In this document: positions 42,846 to 52,098 of the stretch, piece after piece | Position numbering within the stretch: position 1 is the stretch's first letter | Layout of the letters: each line of letters starts with the position of its first letter | Assembly: GCA_965249455.1 (NCBI GenBank) | Contig: OZ252236.1 | Location: forward strand, 558,001-622,000 | Direction: 5' to 3' | DNA length: 64,000 nt | Origin: Jiulongibacter sp024742395 | GTDB taxonomy: Bacteria; Bacteroidota; Bacteroidia; Cytophagales; Spirosomataceae | Notes under the pieces: generated by a model | Told to the model about the DNA's origin: nothing | Database searches by the model: none | What the model saw: only the letters and a program-made list of their open reading frames with translations | Position numbers and translations under genes: made by a program

Positions 42846-43240
42846 AAATAGTTATGCTCTTTGCTGTCCTGTGTGGCGTATTTTTTCCGAATCAAAAAAC
42901 CTATAGTTTAAATGATTTTAAATGGAAGAACCGATTACTCATAATTTCTGGTACTGAAACTGGAATAATTGAGAGACAATGGACAGAACTTGTCAAAAAC
43001 ATCCAATCAAACAATGATCGTAAGCTGTTGGTTTTCAAACCTAAGGGAGACTACCTTATAAATCAAAATGATCAATTGCTTAATTATAAGAAGGATGCCA
43101 CAGAGTTTTCTATTTCTTTAATAGGTTTAGATGGAAGTGTAAAGTTAAAAAAACTGGAATTTACATCCACCGAATATATCCATCAACTAATTGATTCCAT
43201 GCCTATGCGAATGAATGAAATAAAGAAAAAGAAAGAATAG
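42842..43240 (+). CDS. DUF4174-like secreted protein
   Basis: 132 residues with a short signal peptide (MKIVMLFAVLCGVFFPNQ). The mature part LNDFKWKNRLLIISGTETG...WTEL...LLVFKPKGDYLIN...ISLIGLDGSVKLKK resembles the DUF4174 thioredoxin-like fold, in which no CXXC is retained here. Function unknown. The ATG lies within the stop of the aldehyde dehydrogenase gene (ATGA overlap), so it is translationally coupled. The C-terminus is Lys-rich. Confidence 0.72.
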   Translation: MKIVMLFAVLCGVFFPNQKTYSLNDFKWKNRLLIISGTETGIIERQWTELVKNIQSNNDRKLLVFKPKGDYLINQNDQLLNYKKDATEFSISLIGLDGSVKLKKLEFTSTEYIHQLIDSMPMRMNEIKKKKE

Positions 43241-43390
43241 ATTTTCTCAAAACCAGACAAGTTTATTTAAACAGTCTTCCTAAATGAATATTCTTGTAAA
43301 CTGGCGTTTAATATTCAATCGCCTCCTTTACAATTTGCCTTTCTGGCGTTTCTGAAAGGGGGGCAGGTAATTTTATTCAAAAATTTACCT

Positions 43391-44233
43391 TTAAGAATAC
43401 TTTGGAAATTTTTCAAATTCAGGACGGCGTTTTTCCAGAAAAGCATCTCGGCCTTCCTTAGCTTCATCAGTCATATAACCTAATCTTGTAGCTTCACCGG
43501 CAAAAATTTGTTGTCCTACTAAGCCATCATCTATCATATTGAATGAATATTTCAACATTCTGATAGCCATGGGGCTCTTTTCTAATATTTCTTGTGCCCA
43601 CTGAAAGGCTGTATCTTCTAATTCTTCATGCGGAATCACTGCATTAACCATTCCCATATCAAATGCTTCCTGAGCCGAATAATTTCTTCCTAAGAAGAAG
43701 ATTTCACGTGCTCTTTTTTGACCTACTTGTCGAGCTAAATAGGCTGAACCATATCCTGCATCATAACTGGCAACATTGGCGTCAGTTTGCTTAAAAATGG
43801 CATGTTCTTTACTTGCCAGGCTCATATCACATACCACATGTAGACTATGACCACCACCTACGGCCCATCCGGGTACTACACAGATAACGGGCTTGCTCAT
43901 AAATCGAATCTGACGTTGAACATCCAGGATGTTTAGTCTACCTACACCTACTTCATCTTTATAGCCGTCTTTACCTCTGGCATTTTGATCACCCCCACTA
44001 CAAAAGGCCCAGCCACCATCCTTTTTCGATGGTCCTTCACCAGAAAGTAAAACAACCCCGACCTGACCATCGTTTCGTGCATCTTCAAAAGCATCTATGA
44101 GTTCAAAGACCGTTTTTGGTCTGAAAGCATTTCTGACTTCAGGTCTGTTAAAGGCTATTCTGGCTACACCATCGGCCTTTTTATAGGTGATGTCTTCGTA
44201 TTCTTTAGCTGTGATCCAGTTAGGTGTTGGCAT
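43391..44233 (-). CDS. menB: 1,4-dihydroxy-2-naphthoyl-CoA synthase
   Basis: Crotonase-fold enzyme closing the second ring in menaquinone synthesis (o-succinylbenzoyl-CoA to DHNA-CoA). 280 residues, typical. Signature elements include YEDITYKKADGVARIAFNRPEVRNAFRP, GGWAFCSGGDQNARG (with the CSGGDQ motif of MenB), VPGWAVGGGHSLHVVCD, QTDANVASYDAGYGSAYLARQVGQKRARE and the C-terminal FEKFPKYS. The gene is alone, with the other men genes outside. Menaquinone is the respiratory quinone expected for Bacteroidota. Confidence 0.97.
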   Translation of the reverse strand: MPTPNWITAKEYEDITYKKADGVARIAFNRPEVRNAFRPKTVFELIDAFEDARNDGQVGVVLLSGEGPSKKDGGWAFCSGGDQNARGKDGYKDEVGVGRLNILDVQRQIRFMSKPVICVVPGWAVGGGHSLHVVCDMSLASKEHAIFKQTDANVASYDAGYGSAYLARQVGQKRAREIFFLGRNYSAQEAFDMGMVNAVIPHEELEDTAFQWAQEILEKSPMAIRMLKYSFNMIDDGLVGQQIFAGEATRLGYMTDEAKEGRDAFLEKRRPEFEKFPKYS

Positions 44234-44258
44234 ATTTGATTTCTTTCTTTTTGAATGT

Positions 44259-44266
44259 CAAAAATA
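44259..44266 (-). promoter_or_regulatory. -7 box of menB promoter
   Basis: On the minus strand TATTTTTG matches TAnnTTTG, 26 bases before the menB ATG. No good -33 TTTG could be assigned. Confidence 0.45.
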
Positions 44267-44350
44267 CGTTAATTCTTTTAGAGAATTTGTATTAACAATA
44301 AATCCCGGAAGCACCGGGATTTATAAACAATCTGAACGTCCTTTTGTTTC

Positions 44351-45256
44351 TTAATCACTAATTCTGGCTTTGGTACTATCTATTACGGCATCAAACATAC
44401 TAACTCCCGAAACTCCAAAGAAACCAATTGCCTTTTTCTCAGAAGCTGAATTCAAATTAAAGATATTGGTTGGAATATTAGCTGGTGGAGTAGCGAAGAT
44501 TCCGCCGTTAGAAGATTCCTGACGCACCTGAAGTAAATAATAATATGCGTCAGGAGTGGTACTCCAGAGCTCCACATGAATGGAATCTCCATGCACGTAT
44601 AAACCATCATTGATAGATTGACGAACAGGTAGGATAAAAATCAGTCCGTCCGTACCACTACCCGGTGTAAAACCTGCATCGTAGGCTATAGATATCAGCG
44701 TTGGGTCATTAATAAGTTCTCCATTTTTTTTGGTTCTTATCCAGTAAGTATCGCCTTCTCCGGCAGGTTCATTGGCATAAAATTCTGCGAAATACCCTTC
44801 TGTCGCAGCACTGTCATCCGGGGCAAATGGAAACTCAAAATACTCATAACTCAGTGAGTCAATAGGAGGGACTCTGTTTAATTTAGAAACAGCAGCATAG
44901 GCTTCTCCTTCATATTCTATATACAAGGCATACTGTCCATTTTCTTTAAGAAAACCAGTTTCTTCTTTTGGTAGCAAATACTCTCCTGAATTATCTATTT
45001 CAAGCAATACGTGACTGGTGCTATCTTCTTCAAAGACGATAACATTCGCCCCGGTAGCAGGTTTCGGATCTGAATTGTCAAAATAGCCCTGGGAAAGGGT
45101 CAATTTGATTATTTGATCCTCATATTTTGATGTTAACCAACCGTCTACTACCAATTGCTCTACACCGTCTTGTACTTTGAGTTCAATGACATCTTCGCAA
45201 GATGATAGAGCAAAAACCGATATAAATATGAATGAACTATAAAAAAGCTTTTTCAT
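44351..45256 (-). CDS. DUF4249 lipoprotein, partner of TonB receptor
   Basis: DUF4249-family lipoprotein, 301 residues. The start at 45256 (MKKLFYSSFIFISVFALSSC, lipid on C20) is chosen; the frame from 45304 overlaps the receptor gene. The mature protein starts with EDVIELKVQDGVEQLVVDGWLT and is beta-rich with Trp/Tyr-rich segments. Such proteins are commonly encoded directly after a TonB-dependent receptor and are thought to act as an outer-membrane or surface partner, though not as a SusD. Four bases separate it from the receptor gene, so both are one operon. Ligand unknown. Confidence 0.85.
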   Translation of the reverse strand: MKKLFYSSFIFISVFALSSCEDVIELKVQDGVEQLVVDGWLTSKYEDQIIKLTLSQGYFDNSDPKPATGANVIVFEEDSTSHVLLEIDNSGEYLLPKEETGFLKENGQYALYIEYEGEAYAAVSKLNRVPPIDSLSYEYFEFPFAPDDSAATEGYFAEFYANEPAGEGDTYWIRTKKNGELINDPTLISIAYDAGFTPGSGTDGLIFILPVRQSINDGLYVHGDSIHVELWSTTPDAYYYLLQVRQESSNGGIFATPPANIPTNIFNLNSASEKKAIGFFGVSGVSMFDAVIDSTKARISD

Positions 45257-45260
45257 TGAA

Positions 45261-47618
45261 TTAAAATTTGAAATTATAAGTAACAGCAGGTAGGATAGAC
45301 GCAAATACAGAGTATCTGACAGCTTCTGTCATGGCAAAATTGTCTTCATTTTGTCGAACGTATACTGAGAACGGGTTTCGGCGGTTATAAACATTATACA
45401 CAGAAAACACCCATTCACTTTCTCCTTTCTTAAAGAAGGCGTGCTTGTTTTTGCGAGTTGCGGCTACATCGAGACGATGAGATGCAGGAATTCGATAAGT
45501 ATTCCGTGTATCGTAATAGTTGTGCGGCAAAGCTATCCCTTGCCAGAGAAACTTATTTGTAGGAAATGAAGCCGGAGTACCAGAAGAGAAATTAAAAGTA
45601 GCCGAATATGTCCACTTTTTATCGGTGTCATATATGCTCACCAATGAAAGATTATGCATTTTATCTATCCTTGCAGGAAACCAATCGTCATTATTGAGTC
45701 CTTCCACTAGGCGTTCGGTTCGTGCTAAAGTGTAACTTACCCATCCATTAAATTTACCTTTGTTCTTTTTCAAATAGAATTCTGCACCATAAGCCCTACC
45801 GTCACCAGCAAGCAAGTCGGCTTCTACTGCTGGGTTTAATAACAAGTCAGCATTTCTCACGTAATCTATCTGATTGTATAACTTCTTATAGTATACTTCT
45901 ACTGAAGCTTCGTAAGTATTACTATCAAAATTTCTAAAATAACCCATTGCTATTTGATCACTTAGCTGTGGTTTAATGTTATTGCTGCTGGGAGTCCATA
46001 CATCTAAGGGAGATGAGGCAGTGGTATTGGATAACAGATGCACATATTGAGCTAAGCGATTATAACTTAATTTTAGTGAGCTGCTTCCACCTAAACTTAC
46101 ATTGGCCGAAAATCTTGGTTCCCAATTGCCGTATTGTTGTATAAGCTCACCAGATTCTACCGTTTCTATATCAGCAATATTTTTGCGTTCGCCTGGCTCC
46201 ACGCCCTCAGTGCTTAATGTTATCTTATTCCCTTTTCCTATGTATCGATAGTCTGAGTAACGGATACCATATTGTAGAGATATTCGGTCTGTCAGTTTCT
46301 GTTCATTTCCAATGTAAACTCCAGACTCAACTGCATATTTATCAGGTAGTCCAATACTTCTTGTTTCACCACCAGATACAGCTTCGGCTTGTCCGGGATT
46401 AAAGCGATAATAGATACTTTGACCACCAAAAGATAAGGTGTTTTTTGTATTCAAATAATACTGGAAATCTGGCTTTATGCTATAATTCTCGATATTAGAT
46501 TCCCACCGGAAAGAATCCTGATCGTTTTCATTGCTAAGGTCAGAGTCTATCAAATAGTCGTATTTACTATAAAAAACAGTTGTATTCATGAATAATTTGT
46601 CATTGAATACATGGTTCCAGCGAAGGGAAGTAGTGGAGTTTCCCCAGTTAAAGCCAAAGTCAGCACCAAATACATCTTTACCGAAGTAGCCACTCAGGAA
46701 GACGGTATTTTTATTATTGATTTTATAATTGCCTTTGGCGGTGAAATCATAAAAGAAAAAACGTGAATCTTTCAGATCGCCTTTAAGAAATGGTTTGGCT
46801 AAAACATCTATATAAGATCGTCTAAGAGCTACAATAAAGGAGCCTTTTTCTTTTAGAAAGGGACGTTCATAGGCAAATCGAGAAAAAATAGTCCCCAAAC
46901 CACCGGAAAATTCTGGCTTTTTTGAATTTCCCTCCTTCATTCTAACATCCAGAATGGAAGAAACCCTGCCTCCATAATTTGAAGGAATACCCCCTTTGAT
47001 TAGTTTGACATCTTTGACTGCATCTGGATTAAAAACGGAAAAGAAACCAAAAAGGTGGGAAGAGTTGTATACAGGTGCTTCGTCAAGCAAGACAAGATTT
47101 TGGTCAATTCCGCCACCCCGAACATTGAAACCGGAAGCTCCTTCACCTACAGAGCTTACACCGGGAAGGTATTGTATACTTCTAATAACATCTACCTCTC
47201 CTAGAAATGCCGGCATTTTCTTAATGGTCTTCATTTCTACTTTATTAACCGACATTTCAAGACTTTTGACGTTGGCGTCTTCACGTTGGGCCTTTACCAC
47301 CACTTCCTGAAGTACGGAGGCCTCATCAGTCATTTCAAAATCCATTTTTTGAGAGCCATCCAACTCAATAATTTTTTCTAATGGAGAGTACCCGATAGAG
47401 GTAAGAACTAAAGTATATCTACCAGAGGGAATAGAAATAGAATAAAAACCATAGGCATTTGTTTGGGTTCCGGTTTTAAGTTCTTTGACATAAATACTGG
47501 CCCCAATCATTCCTTCACCATTTGAGGCGTCTCTGACATAACCGCTGAGACTCGATTCCTGTGCCAATAAATTGTAGCTACTTGCTAGTAGCAAAAGAAT
47601 AAATAATCGTATTTTCAT
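45261..47618 (-). CDS. TonB-dependent outer-membrane receptor with CarboxypepD-like domain
   Basis: 785-residue outer-membrane receptor. The signal peptide ends near residue 19 (NLLA-Q), followed by a carboxypeptidase regulatory-like domain (SGYVRDASNGEGMIGASIYV to about 100), a plug (IKKMPAFLGEVDVIRSIQYLPGVSS, then GFNVRGGGIDQNLVLLDEAPVYN) and a 22-strand-type barrel ending in aromatic strands (PAVTYNFKF). It is shorter than SusC proteins and lacks a SusD partner; instead DUF4249 follows four bases later. Substrate unknown. The promoter is shared divergently with the NagB fusion gene, but no sugar link is proven. Confidence 0.92.
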   Translation of the reverse strand: MKIRLFILLLLASSYNLLAQESSLSGYVRDASNGEGMIGASIYVKELKTGTQTNAYGFYSISIPSGRYTLVLTSIGYSPLEKIIELDGSQKMDFEMTDEASVLQEVVVKAQREDANVKSLEMSVNKVEMKTIKKMPAFLGEVDVIRSIQYLPGVSSVGEGASGFNVRGGGIDQNLVLLDEAPVYNSSHLFGFFSVFNPDAVKDVKLIKGGIPSNYGGRVSSILDVRMKEGNSKKPEFSGGLGTIFSRFAYERPFLKEKGSFIVALRRSYIDVLAKPFLKGDLKDSRFFFYDFTAKGNYKINNKNTVFLSGYFGKDVFGADFGFNWGNSTTSLRWNHVFNDKLFMNTTVFYSKYDYLIDSDLSNENDQDSFRWESNIENYSIKPDFQYYLNTKNTLSFGGQSIYYRFNPGQAEAVSGGETRSIGLPDKYAVESGVYIGNEQKLTDRISLQYGIRYSDYRYIGKGNKITLSTEGVEPGERKNIADIETVESGELIQQYGNWEPRFSANVSLGGSSSLKLSYNRLAQYVHLLSNTTASSPLDVWTPSSNNIKPQLSDQIAMGYFRNFDSNTYEASVEVYYKKLYNQIDYVRNADLLLNPAVEADLLAGDGRAYGAEFYLKKNKGKFNGWVSYTLARTERLVEGLNNDDWFPARIDKMHNLSLVSIYDTDKKWTYSATFNFSSGTPASFPTNKFLWQGIALPHNYYDTRNTYRIPASHRLDVAATRKNKHAFFKKGESEWVFSVYNVYNRRNPFSVYVRQNEDNFAMTEAVRYSVFASILPAVTYNFKF

Positions 47619-47767
47619 ATAATAGCTTTGAACATGTGTCTGTCAATGATGTTATTTTAACGACGAAGGTTGTGTAAAGGTTTAAAGTACATTGTGGCTT
47701 TTTGTCGAAAGGTCTATTTTAAGGATAGATGTGCAAAAACAATTATTAAAATATTTTAATAAGGCAA

Positions 47768-47800
47768 ATTGTGAAACTAAATAAATTAATAATATATTTG
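47768..47800 (+). promoter_or_regulatory. Promoter of nagB fusion gene
   Basis: ATTG (47768-47771) followed after 21 bases by TATATTTG (47793-47800), a perfect -7 box. Transcription start near 47807, 25 bases before the ATG. Confidence 0.55.
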
Positions 47801-47831
47801 GCCAATTTATACTGTTAATCATACCCTAAGA

Positions 47832-49757
47832 ATGATACAAAAGGAACAAATAATTCGTGAACCCATTGCTTATGAGAAGATTGCAACAAGAATCTACTCA
47901 GATTCTGCTGCTGCTTCTAAATCTGTGGCTGTGGAGATAGCAGAACTTATTAAGAAAAAGCAAAAAGAAGGTAAGTCGGCGGTTTTAGGTTTGGCTACCG
48001 GATCATCTCCTAAGACGGTTTATGCCGAGCTAATCAGAATGCATAAAGAGGAGGGTCTGAGTTTTAAGAACGTTATCTCTTTTAATTTGGATGAATATTA
48101 TCCAATGGAACCAGATGCCATTCAGAGTTACTGGCGTTTCATGAAGGAACAGTTGTTTAATCATGTAGATATTCCTGAAGGAAACTACCATATTCCTGAT
48201 GGTACAGTGTCTCCTCAAATGCTCGCAGAACATTGCGAACAATATGAAGCGATGATTGACGAGGCAGGAGGACTTGATTTTCAATTGTTGGGAATCGGAG
48301 GAAATGGGCATATAGGCTTTAACGAACCCGGTTCACATGAAAATTCAAGGACTCGTTTAATGATGCTTGATCATTCGACAAGAGCCGCAGCCAAAAGTGA
48401 TTTTGGGGGTGAATTAACCAAGGTGCCTAAAAAGGCAATAACCATGGGTATTTCAAAAATATTGGCGGCTAAAAGGGTAGTGTTATTGGCCTGGGGGGAA
48501 AGAAAAGCACCGAAAATTGCAGATGCCGTAGAAGGAATGGTTTCTGAACAGAATCCGGCATCTTATCTTCAGCAGCACCCAAACGCTCTATTTGTAGTAG
48601 ATGAAGCCGCAGCTTCTGATTTGATCAGAATGAAATCACCATGGCTGGTTGAAGATGTGGAATGGACACCTCAAATGACCAAGAAGGCGGTGACTAGTCT
48701 TTCTCTTAGCTTAGGTAAACCAATTCTTAAACTGACTAATAAGGACTATAATGATAATGGTTTAAGTGATCTGTTGGCTCAGCACGGTCAGTCATATGAC
48801 ATAAACATTGAGATTTTCAATCATTTACAAAACACCATTACTGGTTGGCCGGGAGGTAAACCTAATGCCGATGACGTTCACAGACCAGAGAGGGCTCTTC
48901 CGGAAAGCAAACGCTGCCTGATTTTTAGTCCTCACCCAGATGATGATATCATTTCAATGGGAGGTACTTTCCAACGATTGGTAGATCAGGGACATGACGT
49001 ACATGTGGCTTATCAAACCTCTGGTAACATTGCAGTTTCTGACGAGGAAGCACATCGATTCCTGGAGTTTGTTATTGATTATAACGCAAAGTTTGGCGTA
49101 GAAAGCGATAAAACTCTGGCCACGTATAAGCGAGCAATAGAGTATCTGGATAATAAAAAGGATAGTGAAATTGATAGCGAGGAGGTACGAAACGTAAAAG
49201 GTTTGATACGAAGAGGAGAGGCTAAAGCTACATGTAGGTTTGTAGGCATTCCTCCGGAAAACGTTCATTTTCTTGATATGCCTTTTTATGAGACAGGTAA
49301 AGTACAGAAAAATCCAATTGGCGATAAAGACATTGAAGTGGTGATTAATGTCATAGAAAAAGTAAAGCCACATCAAATTTATGCAGCAGGTGATTTAGCA
49401 GATCCGCATGGTACACACAAGGTTTGTTTAGATGCCATTTTTGCTGCTCTTAAAAAACTTAAACCTAAGAATTTCATGAAAGATTGTTGGGTTTGGTTAT
49501 ACAGAGGAGCATGGGCAGAGTGGGATATCCACGAAATTCAAATGGCTGTTCCGATGAGTCCAGATCAGGTTCTGGATAAGAGAATGGGTATTTTCAAACA
49601 TCAATCTCAAAAAGATGGGGTGGTATTTCAAGGAACAGATTCAAGAGAATTCTGGCAAAGAGCCGAAGAAAGAAATGAAGGTACTGCCAATCTATATAAT
49701 CAATTAGGCTTAGCTGAATATCAAGCTATGGAGGCTTTTGTTCGGTACTATTTTTAG
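47832..49757 (+). CDS. nagB: Glucosamine-6-phosphate deaminase fused to PIG-L-type deacetylase domain
   Basis: 641-residue two-domain protein. The N-terminal ~280 residues are NagB (GlcN-6-P to fructose-6-P and ammonia): LGLATGSSPKTVYAEL, FNLDEYYPM, LLGIGGNGHIGFNEPGS. From about residue 360 comes a PIG-L/LmbE-like domain with HPDDD at about 367-371 and the partner motif DPHGTHKV, which form a zinc site for N-acetyl removal. The two could catalyse consecutive steps (deacetylation of GlcNAc-6-P, then deamination), though the deacetylase activity is not proven. This fused form is known among Bacteroidota. It fits with anmK in the same window for cell-wall and chitin sugar use. Confidence 0.9.
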   Translation: MIQKEQIIREPIAYEKIATRIYSDSAAASKSVAVEIAELIKKKQKEGKSAVLGLATGSSPKTVYAELIRMHKEEGLSFKNVISFNLDEYYPMEPDAIQSYWRFMKEQLFNHVDIPEGNYHIPDGTVSPQMLAEHCEQYEAMIDEAGGLDFQLLGIGGNGHIGFNEPGSHENSRTRLMMLDHSTRAAAKSDFGGELTKVPKKAITMGISKILAAKRVVLLAWGERKAPKIADAVEGMVSEQNPASYLQQHPNALFVVDEAAASDLIRMKSPWLVEDVEWTPQMTKKAVTSLSLSLGKPILKLTNKDYNDNGLSDLLAQHGQSYDINIEIFNHLQNTITGWPGGKPNADDVHRPERALPESKRCLIFSPHPDDDIISMGGTFQRLVDQGHDVHVAYQTSGNIAVSDEEAHRFLEFVIDYNAKFGVESDKTLATYKRAIEYLDNKKDSEIDSEEVRNVKGLIRRGEAKATCRFVGIPPENVHFLDMPFYETGKVQKNPIGDKDIEVVINVIEKVKPHQIYAAGDLADPHGTHKVCLDAIFAALKKLKPKNFMKDCWVWLYRGAWAEWDIHEIQMAVPMSPDQVLDKRMGIFKHQSQKDGVVFQGTDSREFWQRAEERNEGTANLYNQLGLAEYQAMEAFVRYYF

Positions 49758-49949
49758 ATTTAATTTTCATATTAGTAGGGTGCATTTAATAAAACTCGTG
49801 TAATTTTTTTGTTACCGTTAAATAAAATTATTACGTTTATATACTATTTGATTTTGGTATTAAATCACAATTAAATATAACTAACCCTAGAATAACACGT
49901 TATTATTTTGAATCTATACCACGAACAAAATTAAACGTGCCTTACTGAT

Positions 49950-50120
49950 ATGAAAAAAAGAAATGTAAACCTGTTAATGGTGGTCCAGTGGCTGATCTTC
50001 ATGCCTTTATTACTACCAATGGCGGCAATAGCCGGAGCTGTAGAAGGAATTAAAAAGACCTTTGATCAGGCCAATGCCGATATTTTTGATCTCGATTCCC
50101 AAAACAATGAATTAGTGTAA
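49950..50120 (+). CDS. Small membrane protein (56 residues), unknown
   Basis: Short frame coding MKKRNVNLLMVVQWLIFMPL followed by a hydrophobic stretch (LLPMAAIAG) and an acidic tail ending in NNELV. It has a positively charged N-terminus, a single membrane helix or uncleaved signal anchor at about 7-30 and a polar C-terminus of about 25 residues, a normal small membrane protein layout. The stop overlaps the end of the convergent pseudouridine synthase gene by nine bases. No name can be given. Confidence 0.6.
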   Translation: MKKRNVNLLMVVQWLIFMPLLLPMAAIAGAVEGIKKTFDQANADIFDLDSQNNELV

Positions 50121-50837
50121 GAACTTCATTGTTTCATCTTTTATTTCTTCATTGTCGAGTTGTAGAAACTCTTCCCAAAACGCATCTTCGGGTACAGCTG
50201 CTTTGCAAAGTACGGGCTCCTTTTTTATTGGATGCATAAAGTATACTCTACGCGAATGAAGGTTAATGGAGCCATCCTTGTTGGGTCTGTCGTAACCATA
50301 CTTTATATCACCTCTGATAGGGCAGCCCATAGCGGCTAATTGGACCCTGATTTGGTGCGAGCGGCCCGTAATGGGTTCTACTTCTATTAAGTGGTGCTTG
50401 TTAATGCTCCCGATGTAGCGATAATGTAGCTCGGCTTTCTGACCATTTTCTACTTCATGGTCGTAAGCTGTTACAAGATTTTTTGAACCATCCTTTACAA
50501 GCCAGTGAGTTAATTTCCCTTTTTTCACCTTTGGTTTTCTTTTCGTAATGGCCCAATAGGTTTTCTGAATATCCCTTTTTTTGAAAAGTGCATTCATTCT
50601 TTCCAGGCCTTTAGAGGTGCGGGCGAAAATAATTAAGCCGCTTACAGGTCTGTCTAATCGGTGAATAGTACCTAAAAAAACATCCCCGGGTTTGTTGTAG
50701 GCTTCTTTAATATATTCTTTAACAAAATCCTCTAAGGTTTTATCACCAGTCTTATCTGCATGTACTATTATTCCAGCAGTTTTATTGACAATGATCAAAT
50801 GATTGTCTTCGTATATTACGTGAAATGGTTTTCTCAT
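50112..50837 (-). CDS. RluA-family pseudouridine synthase
   Basis: Converts uridine to pseudouridine in rRNA or tRNA. 241 residues, no S4 domain at the N-terminus, so a catalytic-domain-only RluA-type enzyme. The active-site motif HRLDRPVSGL at 59-68 carries the catalytic Asp (D62); LIEVEPITGRSHQIRVQLAAMG and IRGDIKYGY follow. The specific target site is not predictable. It lies 24 bases downstream of dxr on the same strand and is probably co-transcribed. Confidence 0.9.
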   Translation of the reverse strand: MRKPFHVIYEDNHLIIVNKTAGIIVHADKTGDKTLEDFVKEYIKEAYNKPGDVFLGTIHRLDRPVSGLIIFARTSKGLERMNALFKKRDIQKTYWAITKRKPKVKKGKLTHWLVKDGSKNLVTAYDHEVENGQKAELHYRYIGSINKHHLIEVEPITGRSHQIRVQLAAMGCPIRGDIKYGYDRPNKDGSINLHSRRVYFMHPIKKEPVLCKAAVPEDAFWEEFLQLDNEEIKDETMKFLH

Positions 50838-50861
50838 CTTTTCTAATGTTTTCCTGCCTTA

Positions 50862-52016
50862 TCAGGCAATAAGGCTCTGTGCTAATGCTCTGGTTTCTTC
50901 GTCTGTCTTAATATAATCATCAAGAACCGGTTTTTTGACAAAATTAACTTTCTGCATACAAGTTTCTATCACATCTGACATTTGCAAGAAGCCCACTTTG
51001 TCTTTCAAAAACGCATCTACCGCAATTTCGTTCGCAGCGTTTATTATACAGGCCATATTTCCACCGGCTTTCAAAGCCTCAAAAGCGAAACCAAGATTTC
51101 TAAAGGTCTGCATATCGGGCTTTTCAAAAGTCAAATTAGGGTAGTCGACAAAGTTAAATCTAGGGAAATCTGATTTTAACCTTTGTGGGAAACCCAGGGC
51201 ATATTGAATAGGAAGTTTCATATCCGGAAGGCCTAGTTGTGCCTTGATGCTGCCATCTTCAAACTGCACTAAGGAATGAACGATGCTCTGAGGGTGAACA
51301 ATCACCTCAATTTGCTCGGCTTTTAAATCAAAAAGCCATTTAGCTTCAATTACCTCTAGTCCCTTATTCATCAAAGAAGCCGAATCGATAGTAATTTTAG
51401 CTCCCATATCCCAGTTAGGGTGTTTTAGGGCTTGTTCTTTTTTGACATTTTTCAAAAAACGCTTCCCTTTTCCTCTAAAAGGACCGCCACTGGCTGTGAG
51501 TATTATTTTCTCAATAGGATTGATGTTTTCTCCTACCAGGCACTGGAAAATCGCAGAATGCTCTGAGTCTACAGGCAGTATATCAACCCGGTTTTCCAGG
51601 GCTAATTGAGTTATCAACTCACCAGCCACCACCAGTGTTTCTTTGTTTGCCAGAGCAATATGTTTCCTTGCTTTAATAGCTCTGATAGTAGGAAGGAGGC
51701 CTACATAGCCCACTAAAGCGGTCAATACCATGTCGACATTTTCATTTTCTACTACTCCCCCAAGGGCATTTTCACCCGCATAGACTTTGATATCCAAAGG
51801 GTCAAGAGCTGAATTTACCTTATCGTAAAGGGCATCATTGGCAATTACAACTGTGTTTGGTTTATGTTTTATTGCTTGCTGAATAAGCAAATCAGCGTTA
51901 TTCTGAGCAGTAAGTACTTCAACCTCAAAAAGATCAGGGTTCGCCTCAATAACTTCTAGAGCCTGTGTACCAATGGAGCCGGTAGAGCCTAAAATGGCAA
52001 TTCTTCGTTTTTGCAT
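50862..52016 (-). CDS. dxr: 1-deoxy-D-xylulose-5-phosphate reductoisomerase
   Basis: Second enzyme of the MEP isoprenoid pathway, converting DXP to MEP with NADPH and a divalent metal. 384 residues, as expected. The NADPH-binding GSTGSIG is at 10-16, ANKETLV at about 123-129, DSEHSAIFQCL with metal-binding Asp/Glu, TASGGPF, HPNWDMGAKITIDSASLMNKGLEVIEA, and the C-terminal INAANEIAVDAFL. The 50-base-scale proximity to the pseudouridine synthase suggests one transcript. Its product pathway feeds menaquinone side chains (menB at 43.4 kb). Confidence 0.97.
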   Translation of the reverse strand: MQKRRIAILGSTGSIGTQALEVIEANPDLFEVEVLTAQNNADLLIQQAIKHKPNTVVIANDALYDKVNSALDPLDIKVYAGENALGGVVENENVDMVLTALVGYVGLLPTIRAIKARKHIALANKETLVVAGELITQLALENRVDILPVDSEHSAIFQCLVGENINPIEKIILTASGGPFRGKGKRFLKNVKKEQALKHPNWDMGAKITIDSASLMNKGLEVIEAKWLFDLKAEQIEVIVHPQSIVHSLVQFEDGSIKAQLGLPDMKLPIQYALGFPQRLKSDFPRFNFVDYPNLTFEKPDMQTFRNLGFAFEALKAGGNMACIINAANEIAVDAFLKDKVGFLQMSDVIETCMQKVNFVKKPVLDDYIKTDEETRALAQSLIA

Positions 52017-52098
52017 GAAAAAGGTTTAGACTGCAAAGGTCTAAAAAATGCAACAGAGAATCTAAAATTCTTTCAATGAGCCTTTCAAAATCAGTTTA

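Noticed and set aside
43301..43380. Terminator between DUF4174 and menB
   Set aside because: A GCCTTTC...GAAAGGGGGGC stem can be drawn, but no T-run follows on either strand.
48954..49376. Minus-strand 140-codon ORF under the nagB fusion
   Set aside because: Overlaps a well-supported gene on the other strand; product is low complexity and hydrophobic.
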